14,892 bases of DNA from Holosporales bacterium. GTDB lineage: Bacteria; Pseudomonadota; Alphaproteobacteria; BNTO01. The stretch covers positions 1 to 14,892 of the forward strand of contig JAISXM010000060.1 in NCBI GenBank assembly GCA_031270515.1, written 5' to 3'. Below the pieces are notes generated by a model. That model had not been told where the DNA came from, did not search any database, and was given only the letters and a program-made list of their open reading frames with translations. Positions 1 through 6,229 of the stretch are shown one piece after another (the first letter of the stretch is position 1; each line of letters starts with the position of its first letter). Made by a program: the position numbers and the translations under genes.

Positions 1-473
1 AATAAGAGCGTCGGGTTGTTGAAGAGCTTTGCGATCTTTACAGGTTGAGATAAAAACTCGCAAAATCCCGGGCTGTTGTGGGGCAGCATGGGGCGGACAT
101 AGCGCGTGGTGCTGACGAAGAGGGAGCGCATGGACTGGAGCTTGAGGCGGATGCGCTTGCGGTAGAGCGGGTCTTGCAGATGGGTAGGAGTCGCATCTTG
201 TATGATGTCTTGGATCATCGACCGAGCTTGGTACATATTGTGGAGGTAGGCCGCATTGGAGAAGGCGGCGGCGTAGCTGGGGTTGACCGCGGGCTGCTGC
301 ACGGCGGAGTGCACGAGCGGACAAAAGACGGCGCACAGAATGCAACGTTTGAGGTGCCGAAGTAGGGACAGTCTGCTCAGATACGGAAGTGGGGATTGTT
401 TGCTCTGGAGCGGAAGTGGATAAAGCTTGTTCCGGAGCGGAGATGACGTGAGGAATGTTCGCCTTTGTGGCAT
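1..473 (-). CDS. Exported protein of unknown function (5' part, runs off left edge)
   Basis: The reading frame is open from an ATG at 473 to the window edge (157 codons, no stop), with an in-frame TAA 15 bases upstream of the ATG. I do not recognise the family. Residues ~14-40 are Leu/Pro/Ser-rich and built from three 9-residue units encoded by a 27-bp tandem repeat. Residues ~40-57 form a basic stretch and hydrophobic core (RHLKRCILCAVFCPLV) ending in HSA before VQQP, which reads as a signal peptidase I site, though the n-region is unusually long. The rest (NPSYAAAFSNAAYLHNMYQ, then a basic helical stretch) looks like a mature exported domain. No good Shine-Dalgarno is seen. It may be last in a tgt > sel1-like > this-gene group, but a palindromic element lies in the 175-bp gap before it. 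The opposite strand also has a 95-codon ORF; I prefer this one because it is longer, open to the edge and carries a signal peptide. Confidence 0.6.
   Translation of the reverse strand, partial: MPQRRTFLTSSPLRNKLYPLPLQSKQSPLPYLSRLSLLRHLKRCILCAVFCPLVHSAVQQPAVNPSYAAAFSNAAYLHNMYQARSMIQDIIQDATPTHLQDPLYRKRIRLKLQSMRSLFVSTTRYVRPMLPHNSPGFCEFLSQPVKIAKLFNNPTLL
357..437. repeat. 3 x 27-bp tandem repeat inside the left-edge gene
   Basis: Units are 357-383, 384-410 and 411-437. The second and third both start cggaagtgg and end ggag; the first is more diverged. The period is nine codons, so the array stays in frame and adds nine-residue Leu/Pro units just upstream of the signal-peptide core. Confidence 0.65.
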
Positions 474-542
474 AAGTGTTACGCTAAATTAAATCCCCCT
501 GTTAGATTGTACGCACACAAACTCTTTTCTATCAATCACCAC

Positions 543-643
543 ATTATACCGAGGCCCCCACAACAAACAATTTGAACATCGTTGAAAAAACAAAGCTTCG
601 ACGAATATAAAAAATCAAATTGTTTTTTTGGGGAGGTATAAAT
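543..643. repeat. Palindromic intergenic element, copy A
   Basis: This 101-bp inverted-repeat element lies 5 bp beyond the stop of the Sel1-like gene. Perfect 11-bp arms AAACAATTTGA (565-575) and TCAAATTGTTT (615-625) flank a second stem, TCGTTGAA (579-586) with TTCGACGA (597-604), that pairs with one G.U. The outer arms continue imperfectly through CCCCC/GGGG to ATTATACC and GGTATAAAT at the ends. A second copy lies at 3860-3955, about 88% identical over the ~72-bp core by eye. It could be a MITE-like repeat, an RNA-folding unit or a bidirectional 3'-end signal. The stem is too AT-rich to call it a standard intrinsic terminator. Confidence 0.8.
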
Positions 644-648
644 AATCT

Positions 649-1323
649 CTATGGCAACTCTGGATTCGGCACTTCAAGTTTCTCTAATATAGCTAGCGCG
701 TCCTTATTGCCTTGGTTTGCGCTCTGTTGGTAATACCTTGCAGCCTCTTTCTCATTTAGTTGAACACCTATTCCATTCTCCAAGCAGGTTCCGTATACGA
801 ATTGTGCACGCGCGTGCCCTAGATTCGCGAAGTCCTTAACTCGGGATGAGAACATTGACTCAACTGCAGACTCTGTCTCCATATACAGATCTACTCCCAG
901 ACTCTGACATGCGTCTGGAGACAGAAGTGCTCTTTGAAACGGATTTTCTCTTGAAGACATACCTGCTATTGAAGACTGGTAATACCTTACAGCCTCTTTC
1001 TCATTTCGTTGAACACCTATTCCATTCTCCAATAAGATTCCGTATACGAATTGTGCATGCGTGTGCCCTATATTCGCGAATTTCTGCATCCGTAATGCAA
1101 AGCTTACCTCAGCCTCATCCACTGGACACAGAGGCAGAAGTGCTCCCGACCACAGACGTGCTCTTTGAGACATAGGTGCTTCCGGATACAGAAGTACTCT
1201 AGGAAACAGACCTGCTCCAAACGTATTTATGTGACAAAGAAACATTGCACATGGCAAAAAAGCACGACATAAAATCATAAAATATTGCATATCAACCAAC
1301 ATAAAAAAAGCATCAATATTCAT
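649..1323 (-). CDS. Sel1-like repeat protein, probably exported
   Basis: The protein has 224 residues and two Sel1/TPR-like repeats, each with GH-x-x-AQFVYG, LENGIGVQ-x-NEKEA and RYYQ, the classic pattern of paired helices with conserved A, G and Y positions. Sel1 repeats are protein-protein interaction scaffolds and are frequent in bacteria living inside eukaryotic cells. The N-terminus is hydrophobic (YFMILCRAFLPCAMFLC) and could be a signal peptide, perhaps starting at the Met at 1290 rather than at 1323; no strong ribosome site separates them. The two Sel1 units are almost identical in DNA (728-831 and 977-1080), so the duplication is recent. Between them and before the first unit (protein order) are six-residue repeats encoded by 18-bp units. 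It lies 62 bp after tgt on the same strand and could be cotranscribed. The partner is unknown; two repeats is few for this family. Confidence 0.8.
   Translation of the reverse strand: MNIDAFFMLVDMQYFMILCRAFLPCAMFLCHINTFGAGLFPRVLLYPEAPMSQRARLWSGALLPLCPVDEAEVSFALRMQKFANIGHTHAQFVYGILLENGIGVQRNEKEAVRYYQSSIAGMSSRENPFQRALLSPDACQSLGVDLYMETESAVESMFSSRVKDFANLGHARAQFVYGTCLENGIGVQLNEKEAARYYQQSANQGNKDALAILEKLEVPNPELP
728..831. repeat. 104-bp direct repeat, copy 1 (Sel1 unit)
   Basis: About 90% identical to 977-1080 with no indels, offset by 249 bp (83 codons), so the frame is kept. It encodes the C-terminal Sel1 unit of the protein. Confidence 0.9.
921..974. repeat. 3 x 18-bp tandem repeat inside the Sel1-like gene
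   Basis: Units start at 921 (acagaagtgctctttgaa), 939 and 957. The period is six codons. They encode the linker between the two Sel1 units and are related to the array at 1134-1223. Confidence 0.6.
977..1080. repeat. 104-bp direct repeat, copy 2 (Sel1 unit)
   Basis: Partner of 728-831. Both run from tggtaatacc to attcgcgaa. It encodes the N-terminal Sel1 unit. Confidence 0.9.
1134..1223. repeat. 5 x 18-bp tandem repeat inside the Sel1-like gene
   Basis: Units start at 1134, 1152, 1170, 1188 and 1206, with a shared core close to acagaagtgctct. They encode six-residue Leu/Ala-rich units between the hydrophobic N-terminus and the first Sel1 unit. Confidence 0.65.
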
Positions 1324-1385
1324 TACCGTAGCAAATAGAAGAGCATATACGCAAGCTTAGTTTAGCATCCAACCTCAGCACCGCA

Positions 1386-2708
1386 TCAGCCCCCTGCGCC
1401 CGCCCCGAGCCACTCGCGCCGGACCTGCGCCAGCGTACCACTCGCGATGCCTTCACGAATCGCCGCCATCAGGTCGTTCATAAACCGTATGTTATGCCGC
1501 GATATTAATATAAGCGCCGCCATCTCCTGGATTCGCAACAAATGATTCAAATACCCCCGACTGTACATCCGGCACGTCTGGCAAGGGCAATGCGGATCAA
1601 TAGGCGACGCATCCCCTACATACGCGCTATTGCGCAGGTTTATGTGCTCGCTATTGCCGCGCCCCCCGCCCTTGACCAGCGCGCCCCCGTGCCTTGCTAT
1701 GCGAGTGGGGTGCACGCAATCGAATGTATCGATCCCAAGCATTACTCCGTCAAATATATCCGCGACGTGCCCAATCCCCAGCAAATGCACGGGGCGATCC
1801 TTGCGCAAATGCTGCATACTGAGCGAAATGACGTCCTGCATTTGCGCTTTTGACGCGCCAAGCGAGCCGCCAATTGCCTGCCCGAAAAAAGGCTCGCCGT
1901 TCACGAACGCACAGCTTTCGCGGCGCAAGTCTTCATACACGCCACCTTGCACGATGCCGTACATCGCTTGCGGCAGGGCATCGCCCTGTTTCTGGGCTTC
2001 TCGCATGGCAAAGTGCTCCAGGCTCCGCTTTTCCCAGCGGTGGCTTCTGCGCATGGCGGCATCCGTGTACTCGCGCGAAACGTGGTAGGGCGTGCACTCG
2101 TCAAATGCGAAGATGAGGTCTGCGCCAATTTGCTCTTGTATCTCGACCGACACTTCTGGAGACAAGAATAGGGTGTCCCCGTTAATGCATGATTTGAATG
2201 TGGCTCCGTCTTCTGATATGCGGACCATGGACTTGGCTTGTGGGAAGCGGCGGTTTCCTTTGATTTCCTCGGCGACGGAGCCGTGGCCCATGCTGAATAC
2301 CTGATACCCTCCGGAGTCGGTTAGCGTGGGGCCGTTCCACCCCGACATTTTTGCGAGGCCGCCAAGCTTGCGGACGATAGCTGCGGAGGGCATAAGGTGG
2401 TACGTGTTGGCAAGGATGACTTGGGTTTGTTCGAGGCACACGTCTTCCATGGTGGCACCTTTTATGGCGCCTTTGGTGGCACAAAAGACGAAGGCCGGAG
2501 TGAGGATGGCGCCGTGTGGAGTGCTTAAGCGGCCAAGTCTTGCTGCATTCGACGAGGGGCAGGGGGAATGGCTAACAGCCTGCGATTTATGACAGCTATC
2601 CTGCAACTCACGATCGTAATCCTGCGATGGGTTACGGATATCCTGCGATGGATTACTTGGACAGACCTGACTCTGCGGCGGGATCAACTCAAATGAGAAA
2701 GACGACAT
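1386..2708 (-). CDS. tgt: Queuine/preQ1 tRNA-ribosyltransferase (tRNA-guanine transglycosylase)
   Basis: Tgt exchanges guanine-34 for preQ1 (or queuine) in tRNAs with GUN anticodons (Asp, Asn, His, Tyr), in the cytoplasm. All key residues are present: TDSGGYQ with Asp131, FDECTP with Asp203, nucleophile Asp330 in GIDTFDC-x-HPTR, and a zinc site Cys374, Cys376, Cys379, His405 with the same 2-3-26 spacing as the Zymomonas enzyme. From memory, the segments GHGSVAEEIKG, AIGGSLG, RPVHLLGIG and ARHG match the Chlamydia-type Tgt better than the proteobacterial one. I chose the ATG at 2708 because MSSFSFEL matches the usual Tgt N-terminus and AAGGAA lies six bases upstream. The frame extends to an ATG at 2762, which would add 18 residues. 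Residues ~16-43 are an extra hydrophilic insert of four seven-residue units between the first beta strand and the GRLSTPHG strand, which explains most of the length excess (440 residues against ~370-380). First gene of a minus-strand group. Confidence 0.95.
   Translation of the reverse strand: MSSFSFELIPPQSQVCPSNPSQDIRNPSQDYDRELQDSCHKSQAVSHSPCPSSNAARLGRLSTPHGAILTPAFVFCATKGAIKGATMEDVCLEQTQVILANTYHLMPSAAIVRKLGGLAKMSGWNGPTLTDSGGYQVFSMGHGSVAEEIKGNRRFPQAKSMVRISEDGATFKSCINGDTLFLSPEVSVEIQEQIGADLIFAFDECTPYHVSREYTDAAMRRSHRWEKRSLEHFAMREAQKQGDALPQAMYGIVQGGVYEDLRRESCAFVNGEPFFGQAIGGSLGASKAQMQDVISLSMQHLRKDRPVHLLGIGHVADIFDGVMLGIDTFDCVHPTRIARHGGALVKGGGRGNSEHINLRNSAYVGDASPIDPHCPCQTCRMYSRGYLNHLLRIQEMAALILISRHNIRFMNDLMAAIREGIASGTLAQVRREWLGAGAGG
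2578..2661. repeat. 4 x 21-bp tandem repeat inside tgt
   Basis: Units start at 2578, 2599, 2620 and 2641, each with [gt]cctgc at its left end; the last two share cctgcgatgg and ttac. Read on the minus strand they encode PSNPSQD, IRNPSQD, YDRELQD and SCHKSQA, a heptad with a conserved Gln in the sixth position. The array sits near the start of the enzyme where relatives have none. Confidence 0.75.
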
Positions 2709-2714
2709 CATTAT

Positions 2715-2720
2715 TTCCTT
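2715..2720 (-). promoter_or_regulatory. Shine-Dalgarno site of tgt
   Basis: AAGGAA on the minus strand, six bases before the ATG at 2708 and three before the adjacent ATG at 2711. It favours this start over the in-frame ATG at 2762. Confidence 0.55.
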
Positions 2721-2973
2721 TGCCAAAACATCGCAACAACTTCCATAGAGAATAATTCTCATTTATATCATTTCGAATAGAAACAATCATCGCTTAGAAT
2801 AATTCCGATGCAGAACAATCTATATAGATCGCTCCCCACCATAAAATAACTCCGTCTGGAACAAAGACATTTTAAATGGATATCCGTAGCATCACAATAC
2901 GTTACTAACGTGCATAAACAGCCCCCTAATAGTTTATCAATGTTTTTTAGTGATTTTATGGAGAGAATAGTCC

Positions 2974-3011
2974 AAATTGTCTTTATAGGATGGGATAAAT
3001 TGTCTTTATAG
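2974..3011. repeat. Two 15-bp direct repeats before the nuoH-like gene
   Basis: aaattgtctttatag occurs at 2974-2988 and again at 2997-3011, 23 bp apart and 33 bp before the GTG start. It could be an operator, or a remnant of the palindromic element, whose right arm reads aaattgtttttatggg. Confidence 0.6.
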
Positions 3012-3043
3012 AAAAATATTCACTTTTTTGATAGGTATTTACA

Positions 3044-3877
3044 GTGACATATCTATACTTATGCGCCCTCCTCGGCATAGCCTACATCCTGCTCGCAACA
3101 AAACAGTGCGTTCATGCATGCTTCAGTGCGGAAAACGCCTCCGTGCAAAAGATAGCGTCCTCGTTCGCGCAGCAACTGCACGGCATTTTATTTCGCGTGG
3201 GACATGCACACATGTCATCCCAAACGCCCGTGAACATTACGCTGCTGTCGTTAGCGATATTCCAGTGGTTCCTTATTCCGCCAACATCTACGATCCGCGC
3301 TGCGTCCATAATCTTCATACATCAAGTGCGGCTTTTGGCTGAGTTGGTTAAATACTGCATGATCCAATGCCCTATGGTCATAACATCAATCAAACGCAAG
3401 CTAATACTTCATTTGATGGGACAATATATTATAACAATTGCGCTGTTGGCAATGGTATACGCGGGCGAACAAGTACACTTCATCCTGGGGTCATTAATTT
3501 CACTTGCAATCGCGGTCGGAAGCATATGCCAAAGTAATATAGGACCGTTCCGTAGTTCATTGCATATACAGGAAGATAGCTCAATCGCGTTTAAGCTAAG
3601 CCACATACTAAACCTTATGTTTGCAATAACAATGGGCCCCTTAACAATGTCCACACATGACAACGTGCTTGAGTTGCCGTTGGCGTCCTTTACGTGGCTA
3701 GCCGTAAAAATGTACATCATTATGCTGCTGATGTTTGTGGCATTTTCCTATGTTCCGTCATTGCGCACAGATCAATGCAAACGCATATTTACGCGATTAT
3801 TTTTGCCGCTATCTGGGGCGATTACAGTGGTCGCAATTTTGACGAAGATGTACTCCGAGTATACCGGATCCCCATAA
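3044..3877 (+). CDS. Diverged NuoH-like (complex I subunit H / ND1 family) membrane protein
   Basis: The 277-residue protein has about seven or eight hydrophobic segments. I infer a NuoH relationship from memory of E. coli NuoH, which aligns almost without gaps. The best match is the C-terminus: WLAVKMYIIMLLMFV (Trp218, Lys222), VPSLRTDQ (237-244; NuoH has LPRPRYDQ) and LFLPLSGAI. NIGPF at 165-169 sits where NuoH has the N/H-R-x-PFD loop. The quinone-site signatures are mostly gone: the first-loop ERK/ERR position reads ATKQ, the RRGPN segment is absent, and the EAESELVAGY acidic stretch is reduced to HIQEDSSIAF. NuoH anchors the quinone cavity at the junction of the membrane and peripheral arms; whether this copy can do so is doubtful. 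It starts at a GTG with AGGT seven bases upstream. No other nuo gene is adjacent. The tandem TAATAA stop lies inside palindromic element B. It could alternatively belong to a related hydrogenase-subunit family (HycD/EchB) or be an unrelated membrane protein. Confidence 0.5.
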   Translation: MTYLYLCALLGIAYILLATKQCVHACFSAENASVQKIASSFAQQLHGILFRVGHAHMSSQTPVNITLLSLAIFQWFLIPPTSTIRAASIIFIHQVRLLAELVKYCMIQCPMVITSIKRKLILHLMGQYIITIALLAMVYAGEQVHFILGSLISLAIAVGSICQSNIGPFRSSLHIQEDSSIAFKLSHILNLMFAITMGPLTMSTHDNVLELPLASFTWLAVKMYIIMLLMFVAFSYVPSLRTDQCKRIFTRLFLPLSGAITVVAILTKMYSEYTGSP

Positions 3878-3955
3878 TAAACAATTTGAATATCGTTGTA
3901 AAATAAAGTTTCGACGAATATAAAAACTCAAATTGTTTTTATGGGCAGGCATAAT
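3860..3955. repeat. Palindromic intergenic element, copy B
   Basis: This 96-bp copy of the element at 543-643 has identical 11-bp arms (AAACAATTTGA ending at 3889, TCAAATTGTTT at 3928-3938) and the inner stem TCGTTGTA/TTCGACGA. It fills the gap between two convergent genes. Its left arm supplies the last codons and the TAA stop of the nuoH-like gene, and its right arm ends 6 bp from the alr stop. The outer stem differs from copy A on both sides in a way that keeps pairing (CCCCATAA with TTATGGG here). Confidence 0.8.
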
Positions 3956-3961
3956 GTACGT

Positions 3962-5944
3962 TTACTGCTCGCTAGGGTGTAGTGGATTATATTCAAAAAG
4001 AACACCCGGCCTTAGCTTATAGCATGCAACATACAGCGTGCTTTGATCTAAAATGCGTCCCCAGTCTCCTATATTAACGTCAACACTTCCAATATCGACG
4101 ACGATCGTATCCATATATAGGGACAAAATGCTACATATATTGCCGTTAATACCAACTTTCGTTTGTTTACTGCCAATTCCGTCATTGTAACCCACATGCA
4201 AAACCGCGACTCTTGTAGCTCGCTCGCAAAAGAATTCGCCTTCGTACCCAATGCTTTCTCCGCCATTAATTGTTTGCACATCAACTACTCTGACCCAGAT
4301 CGCGGCACAAAGCCTTGTGCCAGGAACATCCGTTAATCCATAAAGTCCCGAACCAATCCTTGGGTTATCAACCGGCATTCCACGCGCAGCAAAAACCGCC
4401 GCCCAATATGTGTTGCAAAAAGAGCACGGTAGCTCTTGTCCTCCTGCGTCCTGCAACGTGGCTCTAATCTGTTCTAGCTGCTCCAATTGCGCGAGGACTC
4501 TCGCATAATTACTGCGAGCCGTCCGACTACGATCATGAAGAGCATCGCACACAGGCGTTTCTACAGACGCACGACGAGGATCAGGATCAGTAAGATCCAA
4601 GCTATCGCACACGGGCATTCCCACAGACGCACGACGAGGATCAGGATCAGTGGCTAAACTTACGGACGTTACAGACGCCTGACGAGGATCAGTGGCCAAA
4701 CGTGGAGGGTAAAAGGTCCGCGAATTTTCATCATTCAGCGAGACGGCAGTTGGGTGCGACATTACAAACTTAAAATATGTATGTCTCCTGTCTTTATCCT
4801 CATCGGTTTGACGGTCGTAGTTAGGTGTTGCTAAACGAATTTTTAAATATTGTCCCAGCTCTGGTACATCACTTGCTTTCATTCCGCGTTTATGTAATCC
4901 GGTATCAACGTTACAGACACAGGGCAATATTCGATTTAATTTATTTGCGTATTTTTCATACATACCTAGATCGCGGAGCGAGTTTATCATTGGAATGAAC
5001 CTGAATAATAAAATATTCTTCCAATCCTCCGGAGTCTCCGGATACAACACGTATACAATGTAACCTGTACCTTCATTATACGCAGGCACATTGAAGTCAC
5101 CGCCCAACATGATTTTTTCTAATAAATATTCTTTTGAGTTTCGCGCTATTTGCGTTGCTAACTCTATAGCTTCTGACACGAACGAAACAATAAAGCTTCT
5201 GGCTCCGCACTCGAACAACGTTTGTGCAATTGGGCCTAAACCAAGCCCGTATGCGTTGGATTTTACTACTGCAGCGCACTTTGCCGGAGCGACCATCCTG
5301 TTGAAAAACTCGTAATTGTGTTTTATCGCGTTAAGGTCAACATTAACCCGCATACGACAATCCGAATCAGTACGTAAATACATTCTTGGATACACCATTG
5401 AGTGATGCATTGAAATGGTGTCGCGTCCAGAATGTTCTGACTGTGACTGTGTTGGAGAAGGAACTCGCGGAAAAACATGGGGTTGTGACATAAAAAGAGA
5501 CGGGTCGCTACTTCTTCTGGGCGAACGTGGTCGTTCCCCTAAAGGACCCCATTCGGGACAGTATAGCTGAGTAGGATGAGCTTTCGGTGGCGATTGATCT
5601 GCTTGACTTCGTGCATGATCCAATACATCTGGGCGAATAACGCGTGGGCGTACTGATCCGGGTTTATCACGGCTAGGAGCGTGGTCCGACATGGATGAGG
5701 TTATCTGAAAACATTGATAGTCATATAGCTCTGATCCAGAATAATTCGAATCTTCATCTTCAAGTTCGTCTGGTAACGGTAGCGATAATGACCTCAACGT
5801 AGACTCTGTTGGTAAAGATCCTGCTTTATGATTTTGCGAATTTTCACTATCTAACTGCGAACTTTTTTCTAGTGGCGAACCTCCGTCGCAACGAGCTGAA
5901 TTTGCAACAACGAACAACACTAACACCGTTTTACAAAAGCTCAT
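3962..5944 (-). CDS. alr: Exported alanine racemase with disordered leader and internal repeat insertion
   Basis: PLP-dependent racemase interconverting L- and D-alanine for peptidoglycan. The fold-type III barrel starts near residue 198 (MRVNVDLNAIKHNY). AVVKSNAYG holds the PLP lysine, Lys228. NVDTGLHKRGM, PRIGSGLYG, ESIGYEGEF and LHVGYNDG follow, the last with the second catalytic base Tyr586, and LYMDTIVVDI closes the C-terminal domain. The first ~20 residues (MSFCKTVLVLFVVANSA) are a signal peptide, followed by ~170 Ser/Pro/Asp-rich residues with no predicted fold. An extra ~130 residues lie between Lys228 and Tyr586, including 20-residue tandem repeats at ~415-467. Total length is 660 against ~360 normally. 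The start is firm: a near-perfect AGGAGGT precedes the ATG. Normal Alr is cytoplasmic; exported broad-spectrum racemases such as Bsr exist, so the substrate may not be only alanine. Gene symbol by homology to the family, not by proven specificity. Confidence 0.85.
   Translation of the reverse strand: MSFCKTVLVLFVVANSARCDGGSPLEKSSQLDSENSQNHKAGSLPTESTLRSLSLPLPDELEDEDSNYSGSELYDYQCFQITSSMSDHAPSRDKPGSVRPRVIRPDVLDHARSQADQSPPKAHPTQLYCPEWGPLGERPRSPRRSSDPSLFMSQPHVFPRVPSPTQSQSEHSGRDTISMHHSMVYPRMYLRTDSDCRMRVNVDLNAIKHNYEFFNRMVAPAKCAAVVKSNAYGLGLGPIAQTLFECGARSFIVSFVSEAIELATQIARNSKEYLLEKIMLGGDFNVPAYNEGTGYIVYVLYPETPEDWKNILLFRFIPMINSLRDLGMYEKYANKLNRILPCVCNVDTGLHKRGMKASDVPELGQYLKIRLATPNYDRQTDEDKDRRHTYFKFVMSHPTAVSLNDENSRTFYPPRLATDPRQASVTSVSLATDPDPRRASVGMPVCDSLDLTDPDPRRASVETPVCDALHDRSRTARSNYARVLAQLEQLEQIRATLQDAGGQELPCSFCNTYWAAVFAARGMPVDNPRIGSGLYGLTDVPGTRLCAAIWVRVVDVQTINGGESIGYEGEFFCERATRVAVLHVGYNDGIGSKQTKVGINGNICSILSLYMDTIVVDIGSVDVNIGDWGRILDQSTLYVACYKLRPGVLFEYNPLHPSEQ
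4545..4702. repeat. 60-bp tandem repeat (about 2.5 copies) inside alr
   Basis: Copies lie at 4545-4604 and 4605-4664, with a shorter relative from 4670. Shared core: acagacgcacgacgaggatc. On the minus strand they encode 20-residue units around DPDPRRASV and PVCD. The period is a multiple of three. The array falls between the barrel strand ending MSHPTAVS and the helix before PCSFCNTYW. Confidence 0.8.
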
Positions 5945-5947
5945 GAC

Positions 5948-5954
5948 ACCTCCT
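5948..5954 (-). promoter_or_regulatory. Strong Shine-Dalgarno site of alr
   Basis: AGGAGGT on the minus strand, three bases before the ATG at 5944. It is the best ribosome site in the window and fixes the start upstream of the signal peptide. Confidence 0.8.
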
Positions 5955-6110
5955 GTGCAAGAACAACTCCCGCTGATTTTACTAAATTATGCATAATCAA
6001 TATACCCCTTGATTGCCAAAATACGGTCTCTGATTGAAAAATATAGCATTAAAGGCTTAACAATTAATGAAAGTGGTGTTACCGTTTGGTATTTTATTTT
6101 CAATATGTCT

Positions 6111-6198
6111 CATTTGCATACCACTGCAGTTTCGTTTGCAGACCACTGCAGTTTCGTTTGCAGACCACGGCTGTCTCGTTTGCATGCGACTGCTGTCC
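6111..6198. repeat. 4 x 22-bp tandem repeat between the giant gene and alr
   Basis: Units start at 6111, 6133, 6155 and 6177, all beginning cRtttgca; the first two end ccactgcagttt and the last two drift. The array lies 32 bp beyond the giant gene's stop, in the 285-bp gap before alr (5945-6229). No gene is seen in this gap. The 22-bp period is not a multiple of three and no spacers separate the units. Confidence 0.85.
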
Positions 6199-6229
6199 CA
6201 TAAATCACTCCGGCGCCATTTATCCCAAA

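Larger units (their letters stand above)
2709..3043. other. Divergent intergenic region between tgt and the nuoH-like gene
   Basis: No gene is seen in these 335 bases. It should hold promoters for both directions, but no clear -35/-10 pair stands out. Possible regulatory structure: near-palindrome GAGAATAATTCTC at 2748-2760, with AGAATAATTC repeated at 2796-2805; a perfect 12-bp palindrome ATCTATATAGAT at 2818-2829; and two 15-bp direct repeats at 2974-3011 in front of the plus-strand gene. Confidence 0.5.

Noticed and set aside
78..365. 95-codon plus-strand ORF rich in Gly, Glu and His
   Set aside because: It lies antisense to the longer left-edge minus frame, which has a signal peptide and in-frame repeats. 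No ribosome site or recognisable domain supports the plus frame.
543..643. Palindromic element as an intrinsic terminator
   Set aside because: The stem is AT-rich with a large interior and only copy A has a long T run. It is kept as a structured repeat with a possible 3'-end role.
2709..2762. tgt start at 2762
   Set aside because: It adds 18 residues unlike any Tgt N-terminus as I remember them. The ATG at 2708 has the better-placed AAGGAA and the typical MSxFSFEL beginning.
3028..3342. 104-codon plus-strand ORF overlapping the nuoH-like start
   Set aside because: It is out of frame with the 277-codon membrane protein, lacks hydrophobic periodicity and has no domain.
5872..5944. Alr as a lipoprotein (Cys after the hydrophobic core)
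   Set aside because: The residues before the Cys are S-A-R, with Arg at -1, which does not fit a lipobox. A signal peptidase I cut after NSA fits better.
6111..6198. 22-bp repeats as a CRISPR array
   Set aside because: The units are directly adjacent with no spacers, drift progressively and have no cas gene nearby.
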